64,000 nucleotides of DNA from Cupriavidus necator (GCA_022041995.1 CP074382.1:706894-770893), one strand, 5' to 3'; positions 37,183-47,179 are shown, counted from the stretch's first letter. Numbers and translations: made by a program. Notes: a model not told the origin generated them from the letters alone.

Positions 37183-37994
37183 AATGGCCGGATTTGGAAA
37201 CCGCAAGTCAGCAGATGAATAAGCCAGCGAAGACGCCGCGCACGAGCCTGCCAGGCGGCATTGCCAATGTCCTCAAGCGCCTGCACCATCCGGTGGACGT
37301 GATTCTGCTGTGCGTGCGCTGGTACGTGGCGTACTCGCTGAGCTTGCGGGATCTGGAAGAGATGATGGCCGAGCGCGGCATCGAGGTGGATCATTCCACG
37401 GTGCATCGCTGGGTGATCAAGCTGCTGCCGATGCTCGAGAAGGCCTTTCGTCGGCGCCAGCGCCCGGTGGGCAACAGCTGGCGCATGGACGAGACCTACA
37501 TCCTCGTCAAGGGCCAGTGGAAGTATCTCTACCGGGCCGTGGACAAGGCCGGCAAGACCATTGACTTCCTGTTGCGCGCGCGCCGAGACACTGCCGCTGC
37601 CCGGCGCTTCTTCGAAAAGGCCATCGCCCAGAACGGTGCGCCAAAGACCGTCACGGTGGACAAGAGTGGCGCGAACCTCGCGGCCCTGCAGGCGATCAAT
37701 GCTGAGCGGGAAACGACGATCAAGATCAGGCAGAACAAGTATCTGAATAACCTCGTTGAGCAGGACCACCGCGGCATCAAACGCCGGGTCAGGCCGATGT
37801 TGGAATTCCAGAATTTTCGCTGCGCTCGCATCATCCTCGGTGGCATCGAGACCATGTGCATGATCCGCAAAGGGCAGATGGTTATCCCCAAGGGGAGCAG
37901 TCCGTCGGACGCCGAGCAGTTCTATTCCTTGGCCATATGACCGCGGCGCTCTCGCCACCCTCGGTCGCCCTTAATTCCTTATCGCGACAGAACC
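37157..37994 (+). mobile_element. IS6-family element (type 2), copy B, 838 bp, intact
   Basis: Ends GGTTCTGTCGCGATAA on both sides. It lies in the last codons of the GNAT gene. No 8-bp duplication. Same direction as copy A. Confidence 0.92.
37215..37940 (+). CDS. IS6-family transposase (type 2)
   Basis: 241 residues from ATG 37215 (MNKPAKTPRTSLPGG); the frame is open from 37194. DDE residues lie in WRMDETYIL, TVDKSG and VEQDHRGIKRR. It differs by very few residues from the IS3-interrupted copy A. Confidence 0.94.
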   Translation: MNKPAKTPRTSLPGGIANVLKRLHHPVDVILLCVRWYVAYSLSLRDLEEMMAERGIEVDHSTVHRWVIKLLPMLEKAFRRRQRPVGNSWRMDETYILVKGQWKYLYRAVDKAGKTIDFLLRARRDTAAARRFFEKAIAQNGAPKTVTVDKSGANLAALQAINAERETTIKIRQNKYLNNLVEQDHRGIKRRVRPMLEFQNFRCARIILGGIETMCMIRKGQMVIPKGSSPSDAEQFYSLAI

Positions 37995-39120
37995 GGCTCC
38001 GGCGCCAGTAGCGGTCCGTTCGGCTTCAGCAAAGCTTATCGATGCTTAACAGACAACCACCTCGGATACAGGCAAGCGCCTCTTGCTCTGGCAGGGCGCA
38101 GTGCAAATCAAGTTCGCCGAAAGGTCGGATGCTGGGACTTTGAGATTTTCGACGCCTTCTGCTCTGGTCATGCCTTCCTGTTAGCGGCCAAGCAGGTCAA
38201 GCTCCTTGTAGATAACCGGCCCTGAAAGTCCGCTCAAGCTTGATTTGGCAAGGGAGGCATCCATGACTCATCGACTTGGACGCGTTGTGGCGGATGGTAG
38301 AACGGTCACACAGGCTATTGGCATAGACTTGACGCCGTCGCCAGGTCTGTTTGGACTCGTGCGCTTCGTCATCCTGTACCGACAATGTCAATCTCGCCGC
38401 CGGCGCCTAGCTGACCGTTCCACCGGGATATGGCACCGCAGGCGCGGGGCCCCACCTTCTGGTCCAGACCGGTGGATGTCGCGGTGTTGCCGATCCAGAT
38501 CAGGATCACCGGTGGCGAGGGAGACCGCGCCAAACCGGGGGCTGACTAAGCGTCAAGGCGGCGGTCTTCTTCTCGGGAGTTGGAGGGATACCATCGTTCA
38601 ACGTAAGATCGGAACTGGCTATTGAGCACGGCGGTCCGGATTTGTAGCAGGTTGTGTGCGTGCCGAGGCCCCCTTTTTGGCGTGGTCTCCAAGACTCGCA
38701 ACGACGCTCGAGCCACGCCGAGAATTGGGTACGGCTTTTGCTCGCGAGGCCCTCCAAGAGCGCAAATGCTCGGTTCTCGGTGCTCGGCAAGATAGACCAC
38801 GGGCCTGCCCGGGAAAATGCCAGCGACCGCCCGCGCTCAGACCGCCCTGGCGCGCGAAATGGACGGTCGATCCGCAGAACCGGGGCGCGGCCCATCAATC
38901 GGGCGTGGTCGCTCGCGTGTCGGTCTCGCCCAACCGATCCGGCCAATGACGTGATCACGCTGACAAATGCAGACCAAATCGACTGCGGCCGGTGAAACTC
39001 GGCCGGCTGATGGGCAAGCCGTCAAGCTCTGGCTGGAGGGGGGCTGCCCGTAACTGGAACCGAAGGTGGTCCAGTAGCGCCATCCCTTGGCCGCGCACGG
39101 CGAGGTTGCTGAATCACTGG
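37995..39120. other. Scrambled region with toxin-like relics
   Basis: No intact gene. On the minus strand about 38770-38830 reads PGRPVVYLAEHREPSICAL, which resembles the middle of RES-domain toxins. Other frames have no protein character. Sequence looks eroded; IS remnants may be present but I could not assign them. Confidence 0.35.
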
Positions 39121-39205
39121 AGCCGATTGCGATAGGAATCCTGATCTAATGATCGTCTGGCACATCAGCAACTATGCCGGCCTGCATGAAATCGTGGCAG
39201 GGTGA
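39121..39205 (+). pseudogene. RES-domain toxin, 5' relic
   Basis: ATG 39149 reads MIVWHISNYAGLHE and then stops, like the start of RES (Xre-RES) toxins. The codons just before (EVAESLEPIAIGILI) may be the end of its Xre-type antitoxin, with the typical close spacing. The module is dead. Confidence 0.4.
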
Positions 39206-39355
39206 GCTTCGCGCGCCTCACGCCCCCCTCTTTGGAAGGGGAGCCAAGGCAATTAGATTATCCATAATTAATCTCCGTTCAAAGAGCAGAAGTCGATTAT
39301 CGAGCATCACAATCAGTCCTATCACCGATTCGAAACAGGCTAGGAAGGAGTCCGC

Positions 39356-41116
39356 ATGACCACCAATGTGCGCCTGATCGTCAATTGCGACGACGCGGTA
39401 ATCTTCTGGACCATTGCAAAGCCCATCACGGACTGCTGGGGTTTTGCGATCGAAAAGGAATCGCGAACACCCGACGGCAAGGTAGTGCGTAGCACGCTCG
39501 ATAACCGGAAGGGATTTGAACGAGACAAGCCAAGGCTTGGCGACGTTCGTCCCTCGACGGACTGGCCATTCCAGCGATTCTGGTGGGCAGACTTTACGGC
39601 GAACCTGGGTGACGAGGTGCGATATCGCGTCACGCCGATGATCCATACGCAGGGCAAGCTACGCCAGCTAATCAGCGAGCAGAGCGATTGGACCGCATGG
39701 ATCAAGCTTTCGGGCGGCACGCAGGACGGCTTCTCCTCGTACTTCAATCGCGGACTGGTCATTTCCCAGTTCATGTCGCGCTACCTTGAGGATCTTCGGG
39801 TCAAGAACAACCTGAAGACACGCAAGGAAGCACTAAGCCTGTTCAAGGACAGCCTGACCCAGCATGAACTGCCCATCCGGAATTTCCTCTCCGGCACATT
39901 GCGGATCGAGATGCTGGCGCTGCTTGATAGCGCAAAAAAATCGAAAGGTCATCTCTACGCGGCACTATACGAGCTCGAGGACGACGAGTTGATTGCAGGT
40001 CTAACGGCGCTCAAGGGGAATGCGCATGTAGTGCTCTCCAATGGGTCGATCAAGAAGAAGAAAGCCGAAACATCGAAAGAAGCACGCAAGCGAGACCAAA
40101 ACAAGAGCGCTCGCAAGCTGCTGAAAGACAGCGGAGTAGAGGTATTTGACCGCTTTGTGTCGCCTGGCGCGCTCGGTCATAACAAGTTTCTCGTGCTGAC
40201 CGATACCGAAGGCACCGCGAAGATGGCCTGGACCGGCAGCACAAATTGGACCACTACTGGCCTTTGCACGCAAATCAACAACGGTTTGCGCATCGACAAC
40301 CCAGGCGTGGCTGCCGAATATCTGGCGCAGTGGGAGCGCCTCCGGGATGCCGAAAGCGCGTTCCCGCCGGCGCTAGTCGAAGCGAACGATCAGCCCGCCG
40401 CGTTCGAGGCCGGAAAGCACTCCTCTTCCGGTGAGATCTGGTTTTCGCGCACGCACAACAAGGTCGATCTCGCCGCGTTGAACGACGTGGTCAATTCGGC
40501 GAAGGAAGCCGTAATGTTCTTGATGTTCCAACCCGGCGGCACGGCCACGCTGGCCACGATCCGCGAGCTGCAGTCAGCAAGGAAGTCGCTCTACATCAAG
40601 GGCGTGGTCAGCACTCCGCCCAGCGATGGGGATAGTACCGACGAGAGCGAGGTTACCGTCGAGACGTTCACCCTGGACAAGAAGGCCAGCGCCACGCTCG
40701 ACATCGTGCGGCCGGAAGGCATGAATAAGCTTGCCAACTGGGCGGCGACAGTCACTCGCAAGGAGTTTCTCACGCGGCAAGGCGGAGTTGTCGGCTACGC
40801 GATCGTGCATTCGAAGCTGATCGTCGTCGATCCATTTACCAACCCGGTCGTCGTGACCGGGAGCCACAACTTCTCAGGCTCGGCAAGCGAGAACAACGAC
40901 GACAACTTCATTATCGTGCGCGGAAATCAAGAGCTGGCGTTGCACTATGCTACGCACATTCTGTCGGTGTATCACCACTACCGCTGGCTGGCCTATGTGA
41001 GCGACTTGCAGAAGAAAGGTATGCAACCTGGCGGCTTCCTGCTTGAGACCGGTGACTGGCAGAAGGCGCAACTCAACAGCGCCACGAAGAGGGAGCTCGA
41101 TTTCTGGGTGCGTTGA
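39356..41116 (+). CDS. Phospholipase D-like (double HKD) protein
   Basis: 586 residues from ATG 39356 with AAGGAG upstream. Two HKD-type motifs occur: GHNKFLVLTD...TGSTNWT in the middle and IVHSKLIVVD...TGSHNFSGSASENNDDN near residues 484-517. The N-terminal ~100 residues (VRLIVNCDDAVIFWTIAKP) look like a beta-sandwich and carry no signal peptide. PLD-family enzymes cut phosphodiesters in lipids or nucleic acids; a nuclease, lipase or effector role is open. The frame is intact and codon use fits the host. Confidence 0.85.
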   Translation: MTTNVRLIVNCDDAVIFWTIAKPITDCWGFAIEKESRTPDGKVVRSTLDNRKGFERDKPRLGDVRPSTDWPFQRFWWADFTANLGDEVRYRVTPMIHTQGKLRQLISEQSDWTAWIKLSGGTQDGFSSYFNRGLVISQFMSRYLEDLRVKNNLKTRKEALSLFKDSLTQHELPIRNFLSGTLRIEMLALLDSAKKSKGHLYAALYELEDDELIAGLTALKGNAHVVLSNGSIKKKKAETSKEARKRDQNKSARKLLKDSGVEVFDRFVSPGALGHNKFLVLTDTEGTAKMAWTGSTNWTTTGLCTQINNGLRIDNPGVAAEYLAQWERLRDAESAFPPALVEANDQPAAFEAGKHSSSGEIWFSRTHNKVDLAALNDVVNSAKEAVMFLMFQPGGTATLATIRELQSARKSLYIKGVVSTPPSDGDSTDESEVTVETFTLDKKASATLDIVRPEGMNKLANWAATVTRKEFLTRQGGVVGYAIVHSKLIVVDPFTNPVVVTGSHNFSGSASENNDDNFIIVRGNQELALHYATHILSVYHHYRWLAYVSDLQKKGMQPGGFLLETGDWQKAQLNSATKRELDFWVR

Positions 41117-41525
41117 TGATCAGGCTGATTGGCTGCGGTGCAGGCTGCGCCCACAGGCGTCCACCCTCCCCCATTCAACATAACCTCTCAGCTACCCGCA
41201 AAACTTCAGGGTACGGGCGTTTTGTTCAATGGGTGCAGAGTACGACCACTCTTGGGTGGGCACCGCTGGCCTCGGGCGAATGCCCAGATGGCCCTGTTCA
41301 ATTGCGCTGAGATGAAATTCGATCACGACTTGGGTTCCCGTCTAAGCGCGGCGTCCGTCATTTCCTTTCGCCTTCCTTAATCCTAGGAGCATTTCTATAG
41401 TTGTCTTGCCTAAAAAATGGCACGCTACGTTACTGATGTGTTCCCACCGTGCTCTTCCAAACATTTGTTGATTCGGGATACGACTAAAATCACATAAGCT
41501 GAGCAGAGAACTTAGAGGAGGAGCC
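41117..41525. other. Intergenic region
   Basis: No gene supported. AT-richer from about 41380 to 41520, which probably holds the promoter of the small membrane protein. Confidence 0.4.
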
Positions 41526-41765
41526 ATGGCGAGAGGCGGATTTTGGATAGTTGCCCTAGTCCTCGGAGGAGCTTCGCTGGTAGAGCAAATTCAAAAATAC
41601 TGGCCGGTGTTCCTCGGCTTCATCATCATATCCGTCCTCGCGGCTATTTATATCTTCGTAGACTCCACTGCAAAAGAGAAGCTTCAGAAGGAGCAGCGGG
41701 AGAGAGGGCTGCGCGCAAAGTACGGCGAGGAGATTGCGAGGCGTTGTTGCATAAATCGAGATTGA
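41526..41765 (+). CDS. Small membrane protein, 3' end replaced by IS5
   Basis: 79 residues with strong GAGGAGG before ATG 41526. Two hydrophobic stretches (FWIVALVLGGASLV; PVFLGFIIISVLAAIYIFV) and then a charged helix (STAKEKLQKEQRERGLRAKYGEE). The last residues (RRCCINRD) come from IS5, so the original C-terminus is lost. No function known. Confidence 0.55.
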   Translation: MARGGFWIVALVLGGASLVEQIQKYWPVFLGFIIISVLAAIYIFVDSTAKEKLQKEQRERGLRAKYGEEIARRCCINRD

Positions 41766-42829
41766 AAACAGGGGCTCCTCGGTGATGCTGAACTCAGGCG
41801 ATACGGACGGATTGCGGGCGAGCGAGCGCGACCATGCGGTTGAGCACACCCGCACGGATGGCCACTTCGGCGGCCTGCGACCCGATTTCTCGTGCCAACA
41901 GACTGTGTCCTGTCAGCGTCTTGAGGCGGTACATCAGGGTCTCGGCCAGCGAGCGCCGGTGATAGCCGCTGGCGGCTTTCCATTCGTGTCGACTGCTCTT
42001 CTCGATGACATCGATGGCTTCGTTGCGCCAGGCTGCGCCCGGCGTACTTTCAGACCAAGGCTTCGCTCCATCGCGTGGTGGAATCGAGGGCTGTGCACCT
42101 CGCGCGGCAATCTCCGCGTGGCACGGCTTGCTGTCGTAGGCGCCGTCGCCTCCGATGGTATCGATCGGCGTATCAGCCGGGATCTGATCGAGCAGGTCGG
42201 CCAACACTTCGCCATCGCCAACGTCCTGGTAGGTCATCAGTGCAGCACAGATTTGGCCGGTGTTCGCGTCCATGGCGAGATGGACCTTGCGCCAGGTCCG
42301 TCGCTTGGACCAACCGTGCTTGCGAACCTTCCACTCGCCTTCGCCGTAAAGCTTCAGCCCAGTGCTGTCGATCACCAGATGCAGCGGCTCGCCGGTACGC
42401 GAGACGGGCAGCACGACGTTCAGATTCTGCGCGCGGCGGCTCAATGTCGTGTAGTTCGGCACTGGCAACGTTGGGAAGGCCAGGGTACGCAAGCTTTGCG
42501 CGAAGCCTTGCAGCGCGCGCAGCGGCAGGTGGAATACCTGCTTGAGACCGGGCAGACCCTGGATCAGCGCATCCGTATAGACGAGCGGGTGGCCACGCTT
42601 GGGCGATCGGGCTTTAGCCGGTGGCACGAGCAAGCTCTCTTCGACCCACATCGTCACGTCTCCTCGGGCTATCAGCCCCTTGTTGTACTGTCCCCAGTTC
42701 TTGACGCGGTAGACCCCCTTGGGCTCGGCTTGCTGTCGGTTGTCCTTGCGCATCGTCCCGGAAAAAGTCCAAGACACTACGCCGCTTCGTCAGAAGTTAA
42801 TCTATGGTCGCCCCCGTTTTTGCAACACC
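41740..42829 (-). mobile_element. IS5-family (IS903-like) element, about 1.09 kb
   Basis: The left end GGCGTTGTTGCATAAATC resembles IS903 termini. The right end is placed at GGTGTTGCAAAAAC (complement), a weaker match. No target duplication was found, so the right border is tentative. Confidence 0.7.
41794..42777 (-). CDS. IS5-family (IS903 group) transposase
   Basis: 327 residues, intact. Asp in LVIDSTGLKLYG, Asp in IGGDGAYDSKPC and the Y-R-E region YHRRSLAETLMYRLK. Start MSWTFSGTMRKDNRQQ, or the internal MRKDNRQQ. Confidence 0.93.
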   Translation of the reverse strand: MSWTFSGTMRKDNRQQAEPKGVYRVKNWGQYNKGLIARGDVTMWVEESLLVPPAKARSPKRGHPLVYTDALIQGLPGLKQVFHLPLRALQGFAQSLRTLAFPTLPVPNYTTLSRRAQNLNVVLPVSRTGEPLHLVIDSTGLKLYGEGEWKVRKHGWSKRRTWRKVHLAMDANTGQICAALMTYQDVGDGEVLADLLDQIPADTPIDTIGGDGAYDSKPCHAEIAARGAQPSIPPRDGAKPWSESTPGAAWRNEAIDVIEKSSRHEWKAASGYHRRSLAETLMYRLKTLTGHSLLAREIGSQAAEVAIRAGVLNRMVALARPQSVRIA

Positions 42830-43060
42830 GATGTTGATGGGTGGTTGGTTTGCCTAAATCTATCCGGCGTCATTGTAAGGATTGCTCCTCGCGCCACGAT
42901 GAGAATCGCGCCTGACAGCCCTAATAACAGAGGCAGCTTCGAAAGCTCGTTAACTTCCCAGGGTGTCTACCAGGCCGGTGTACCGTTCACGTCATCAAAT
43001 ATCAGCAGTCGCAAAACGAGATGGGTGGACTTCAGTGAAGCAGGAAGCGGGATCGGTCGC
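42830..43060. other. Short gap between IS5 and IS110
   Basis: No gene. Probably the 3' non-coding end of the IS110 element plus older flank. Confidence 0.35.
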
Positions 43061-44086
43061 TCAGACAGGCATGGCAACCGACCCGGCATTGAATGTGGTG
43101 CCGCGGGTGGCCAGCGCCCACGCGGTACGCGCCAGCTTGTTTGCCAACGCGCAGGCAACCACGTTGGAGTGCCGTCGTGTGAGCATGGCGCGGACCCAGT
43201 CCGCGAGCCTACCGGTTTGCCGCTCGAGCCGCTGCATGTAAGCCCGTGCACACTGAACCAACAGACGCCTGATATTTTTGTTCCCGCGTTTGCTGATGCC
43301 AAGCAGGTTCGCTCGCCCTCCCGTACTGTATTGGCGGGGCACCAGCCCGATCGATGCGGCGAAGTCGCGACTACTGCCATACTGCTTGCCATCGCCCATC
43401 TCGGTGGCCAGCACGCTCGCAGTGATCGGACCGACGCCAGGAATCGTCAGCAGACGCTGGCCGAGATCGTCGTCGGCAAGCTGGTGAGTCATCTCCTTGT
43501 CGAGTTCGCCAATCTGTTCACTGAGGTACTTGAAGTGGGTATGCAGGCGTTCGAGGACCGCCACCAGCCGAGATGGCAAAGCATGCTCGGCGAGGACTGC
43601 CGGCAGACGGGTGATGACGGCCTTGCCGACCGGCAGGCTGATTCCGAATTCCAGCAGGAATCCATGTATCTGGTTACTGGTCTTGGTGCGATCGCGCACC
43701 AGCGAGTCACGCACGCGATGCAAGGCCGACAGAGTTTGCTGCGTTTCCGTTTTCGGCGTTACAAATCGCATGGCAGGACGAGACGCCGCTTCGCAGATCG
43801 CCTCGGCATCCACAAAGTCGTTCTTGTTACTCTTGACGAAAGGCCGTACGAATTGCGGCGAGATGAGTTTGGCCTGATGGCCGAATGCAGCGAGCTTGCG
43901 AGCCATATGGTGCGCGCCAGCGCAGGCCTCCATCACCACCGTGCATGTGTGAAATGTGGCAAAAAACTCGACGAGTTGCTTACGGCTCACCTTCTTGCGA
44001 AACACGGCCTTGCCGTGTCTGTCCTGACCGTGAAGGTGGAAGGAGTGCTTACCCAGATCGATTCCAACCAGCGTCGTGTCTTGCAT
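43061..44086 (-). CDS. IS110-family transposase, intact
   Basis: 341 residues. DEDD RuvC-like N-terminus (LVGIDLGKHSFHLHGQDRHG; KNDFVDAEAICEAASRP) and C-terminal Transposase_20 domain (LLTIPGVGPITASVLATEMG; GLVPRQYSTGGRANLLGISKRGNK) with the conserved Ser. No intron here, although the site (IDLGKHSF|HLHG) corresponds to the one used elsewhere. Upstream 44087-44240 is a candidate bridge RNA region. Confidence 0.92.
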   Translation of the reverse strand: MQDTTLVGIDLGKHSFHLHGQDRHGKAVFRKKVSRKQLVEFFATFHTCTVVMEACAGAHHMARKLAAFGHQAKLISPQFVRPFVKSNKNDFVDAEAICEAASRPAMRFVTPKTETQQTLSALHRVRDSLVRDRTKTSNQIHGFLLEFGISLPVGKAVITRLPAVLAEHALPSRLVAVLERLHTHFKYLSEQIGELDKEMTHQLADDDLGQRLLTIPGVGPITASVLATEMGDGKQYGSSRDFAASIGLVPRQYSTGGRANLLGISKRGNKNIRRLLVQCARAYMQRLERQTGRLADWVRAMLTRRHSNVVACALANKLARTAWALATRGTTFNAGSVAMPV

Positions 44087-44495
44087 GATGGCCTCCTCGG
44101 CAGAAAACGCCCCCTAAGCGTAACCGCTCGTGGGGGATGGGGGCGACCATCTCATTACAGAGCCAGCGTTCCAGTCGTTGCGCGTAAACGTCAGCCGCCC
44201 AACCGACCCCGGATTTATGCAACATGTATGGACGCCCCCGGCTTGTCAAACGATGCATTCAGCAATGGATGGAAGGTCGAGATTGCAGTCATGTATCCGG
44301 ACTTGATGTCAGGCTTGTGCCTGCCGTCCCTGATGGAATCCGCTGGTCGGCGCCTTATCAACGCTGCGAGCCTCGTGCTCATGTTGCATATCAGGCTTCT
44401 GCCGACCACGGTCTGACCGTCTTGCCATCACTGTTTGATCGCCTGAGCAATCGGTGGTCTGGAGATTTCTCTTGCGTGCGATTGTATCGTTGAGT
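44087..44495. other. Non-coding ends of two IS110 elements
   Basis: No gene supported. Position 44228 reads GGACGCCCCCGGC, similar to the GGGGGCGTCCATCCC seen at 50767 and 51318 near other IS110 starts, so an IS110 end probably lies here. Confidence 0.4.
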
Positions 44496-45498
44496 TCAGA
44501 CCGGCGAAGCCGGGCGCGCTGCGGTAGGCACATGGTCAGGACAGAAGTCCCGGTTCTGCGTCAGCAGCGCCCAGACGATTCTTGCATTCTTGTTCGCGAG
44601 CCCCACCGCAGCCACATTGACATTGCGTCGCATGAGTAATGTTTGGAGCCAACTGCTCGTCGCGCCCTTGAGCTTGGCTCTGTAGATCACCGCGCAAGCG
44701 CCATGGATGAGCAGCGTTCGCAAATACGTATCTCCCCGCTTGCTGATGCCGAGCAAGACGCTTTTGCCTCCACTGGAATTCTGTCGAGGCACAAGACCAA
44801 GCCACGCCGCCAATTGGCGGCCGCTGGTGAAGTTCCGTGCATTACCTACGGTCGCCGCCAGTGCACTGGCGGTAATCGGGCCGATTCCGGGAATTTTCGC
44901 CAGCCTGCGACTCATCTCGTTATCCCGGTGCCACGACTCGATCTGGGCGCCAATTTCATCGGCCTGACGGTCCAACTCTTTCAGATGGTCCAGCAACCGC
45001 TGTATGAGCAGACGGAACGAACCTGGCAATTCGTTGGTCGCATCCTCGATCAGCTCCGGCACCTGCCTGGCAATGTTCCCGATCCCCTGAGGGACAACCA
45101 ATCCAAACTCGGCTAGCAATCCACGAATCTGGTTGGCCTGCGATGTCCGCGCCTTTACGAAGCCTTGTCGCGCTCGATGCAGCGCCAGCACCGCCTGCTG
45201 CTCAAGGTTCTTGATCGGCACAAATCTCATGTTCGGCCGCGCCACCGCTTCGCAGATCGCCTCGGCATCGGCCGCATCGTTCTTGTTGGTCATGACGTAC
45301 GGCTTGACGAATTGCGGCGCCATCAGCCGCACCGTGTGCCCAAAGCTTTGCAGCTTACGGGCCCAGTGGTGAGCACTGCCACAGTGCTTCCATCCCAACG
45401 ACGCTTGGCGGCAGAGTCGCAAAGAATTCGGCCACCTGGGCACGCTTCAGTTGCTTCTTCAACGTCGCCTTGCCGCGTTCATCCACGCCGTGAACCTG
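44496..45498 (-). pseudogene. IS110-family transposase, 3' exon (gene split by group II intron copy B)
   Basis: Starts at the 3' splice boundary with CAGGTTCACGGC (QVHGVDERGKATLKKQLKRAQ) and ends GTAARPASPV. Together with the 5' exon at 50700-50656 (MTITTVGIDLAKNIF) it gives one IS110 protein of about 345 residues in phase 0. A frame break near 45385 (VVGMEA / CGSAHHWARKL) damages it further. Motifs NDAADAEAICEA and IPGIGPITASALAATVG are intact. Confidence 0.88.
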
Positions 45499-45541
45499 GT
45501 CGGGTAGCAGCGACGCATTACTGCGCCGCCGCCCCCTCTCA
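45499..45541 (-). ncRNA. Group II intron domain VI
   Basis: The minus strand folds as GGCGGCGCA-GTAA-TGCGTCGCTGC with an unpaired A at 45505 before CCCGAC, the classical branch point layout. It is detached from domain V by 1.6 kb of inserted IS110, so splicing of this copy should fail. Confidence 0.75.
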
Positions 45542-45578
45542 AGAAACCATTTCAATTACCTGATTTGATTGGTGTTTT

Positions 45579-46925
45579 TCAAGAGGATTGTCCTTGTGGC
45601 TGGATTGGGACGAGTTCGAGACCCATGGCTGCGGCTTTTCTCCTGAGGTGGTAGATCACGCGCTGCTGGTAGCGTTCTTCGTAGTAGGCCTGCCCCTGAT
45701 CGACATAGGCAGTGCCTTTGGTCAGCATGGCGTAGACCAAGCGGGCGAGCTTGTGTGCAACCGCCGTCACGGCCTTGCCCTTATCCAACCGCCCACACAT
45801 TCGACGATAGTAGGCGCCCAGAGCCGACTGGCTGGGGCGGAGTGCAGCGGCAGCCAGCTTCAGAGCTTGAGCAGCGCGATTAGCGTTGCCCTTGGTGGCC
45901 CCTGATAGGCGTTTGCCTCCGGAGATCTTCGTGCCCGGAGACAAGCCCAGCCATGAGGCGAAGTGTTTGGCGTTCCGAAAGCGCGACAGATCTGGGCCGA
46001 TCTCGGCGACTACCTTGAGTGCGGTCGTGATGTCGATGCCGTCAATCGCAGTTAGGTCAACGCCGCAGATGCGGAAGAGATAGGTGCGTGCATCAAACTT
46101 GGGGGCATTTTTTGCCTTGCCGACGCGGCGCTTGGACGGACCGGGCTCAGCTTCGCTCCGGCTCAACGCCTTAAGCATGCTCTCCAGTTGGACGTCGCAG
46201 CGCTGTAGCGCTTTGGAATAAGCATCAAATAGCTCAACCGCCTGGGTCAAGGCGAACAGGTGTTCTTCCCGCCAGTTACCCTGCAACGACTTGGCAATCT
46301 CTTCTTTGCTCGCCTCGATCCGGCCGTTTTTGAGATCTGCCAGCTTCAGTGGGTCGCGCTCGCCAGCGATGATCGCGCGCAGAATCTTCTGGCCAGTCTC
46401 ACCGACAACGTCAGAAATTACATTGGCCAACTGTACATTCATGAGCGCTAGAGCTTTTTGCATATGCTGCACATGCCGCGACTGGTAGGACAGCAGCATT
46501 GCGCGCTGACGCATCACTGAGCGTAATGCGCAAATCTCGTCCTTGGGACGAAACGCTCCAGACAGTAGTCCGTAGCTCATCAGTTGCTGTAGCCACTGGC
46601 AGTCGAGCACGTCGGACTTGCGGCCCGAGACGTTTTTCACGTGACGGGCATTGACCAGAAATACATTCAGGCCTCGCGACTCCAGCAACTCGAACAGGGT
46701 AATCCAGTACACTCCGGTTGACTCCATCGCCACCGTGTCAATGCCGCACGAAACCAGCCAATCGGCCAAGTGCTCCAGGTCTTCGGTGAAGCTCCTGAAT
46801 TCCCGAACTGGCTCATCGTCGCGGTCTGGCGGTACGGCGACAAAGTGACTCGCCGAGCCAACATCGATCCCCGCTGCATTGGGGTTGGCAATTTCCATCC
46901 TCTTTAACTGGCTGCGCGGGGCCAT
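45579..46925 (-). CDS. IS110-family transposase (nested in intron)
   Basis: 448 residues, intact. N-terminal DEDD part NAAGIDVGSASHFVAVPPDRD, VAMESTGVYWITLFELLES and GRKSDVLDCQWLQQLMSYGL; C-terminal part GVDLTAIDGIDITTALKVVAEIG and SWLGLSPGTKISGGKRLSGATKGNANR. Longer than the other two IS110 proteins here and of a separate lineage. It reads in the same direction as the intron. Confidence 0.93.
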   Translation of the reverse strand: MAPRSQLKRMEIANPNAAGIDVGSASHFVAVPPDRDDEPVREFRSFTEDLEHLADWLVSCGIDTVAMESTGVYWITLFELLESRGLNVFLVNARHVKNVSGRKSDVLDCQWLQQLMSYGLLSGAFRPKDEICALRSVMRQRAMLLSYQSRHVQHMQKALALMNVQLANVISDVVGETGQKILRAIIAGERDPLKLADLKNGRIEASKEEIAKSLQGNWREEHLFALTQAVELFDAYSKALQRCDVQLESMLKALSRSEAEPGPSKRRVGKAKNAPKFDARTYLFRICGVDLTAIDGIDITTALKVVAEIGPDLSRFRNAKHFASWLGLSPGTKISGGKRLSGATKGNANRAAQALKLAAAALRPSQSALGAYYRRMCGRLDKGKAVTAVAHKLARLVYAMLTKGTAYVDQGQAYYEERYQQRVIYHLRRKAAAMGLELVPIQPQGQSS

Positions 46926-47178
46926 CGACTACTCCATCATAAGTGGAAGGGTGCCGCGCCGCCAACGGTACGTCGTCATTGCTCAACCTCTCAAGCGGGA
47001 TGTTCGTTCGCACGAACTCACCAATGTCGCCGACGTGACCTTGGACCACGCTAAGAAACGGGCGTTGATAGCACCAATGGGGAGTCGGTCTTCAGTGGCG
47101 CGACGCCTCAGCTTACCAAAGCGGCGATCGGTGCCAGGTTTCTTCGGGGCGCCCACCGCGGCCGCGGTTACTGCGCTC
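46926..47178 (-). ncRNA. Candidate IS110 bridge RNA region
   Basis: About 250 nt of non-coding DNA between the left end and the transposase ATG; IS110-group elements encode their bridge RNA in this position. It holds CTTGAGAGG at 46995-46987 (minus), identical to the target sequence from the CT core into the right flank at 45543-45535. This could be a target-guide match, or chance. No structure was computed. Confidence 0.45.
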
Positions 47179-47179
47179 A

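Larger units (their letters stand above)
45544..47178 (-). mobile_element. IS110-family element inserted at the 3' end of intron domain V (about 1.64 kb)
   Basis: The dinucleotide CT (minus strand) stands at both borders: GGTT-CT-GAGCGC on the left end and GGTTT-CT-TGAGAGG on the right. Removing the element leaves domain V joined to domain VI by a short linker, as in normal introns. IS110 elements insert without target duplications beyond a core dinucleotide; CT is the core of IS621. Borders are inferred from the intron structure. Confidence 0.75.

Noticed and set aside
38245..38625. 126-codon plus-strand frame
   Set aside because: Arg/Ser-rich composition, no motif, within an eroded region; opposite frames hold a better RES-like peptide.
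42719..44416. 565-codon plus-strand open frame
   Set aside because: It is antisense to the intact IS110 transposase at 43061-44086 and spans its end; no protein family is recognisable.
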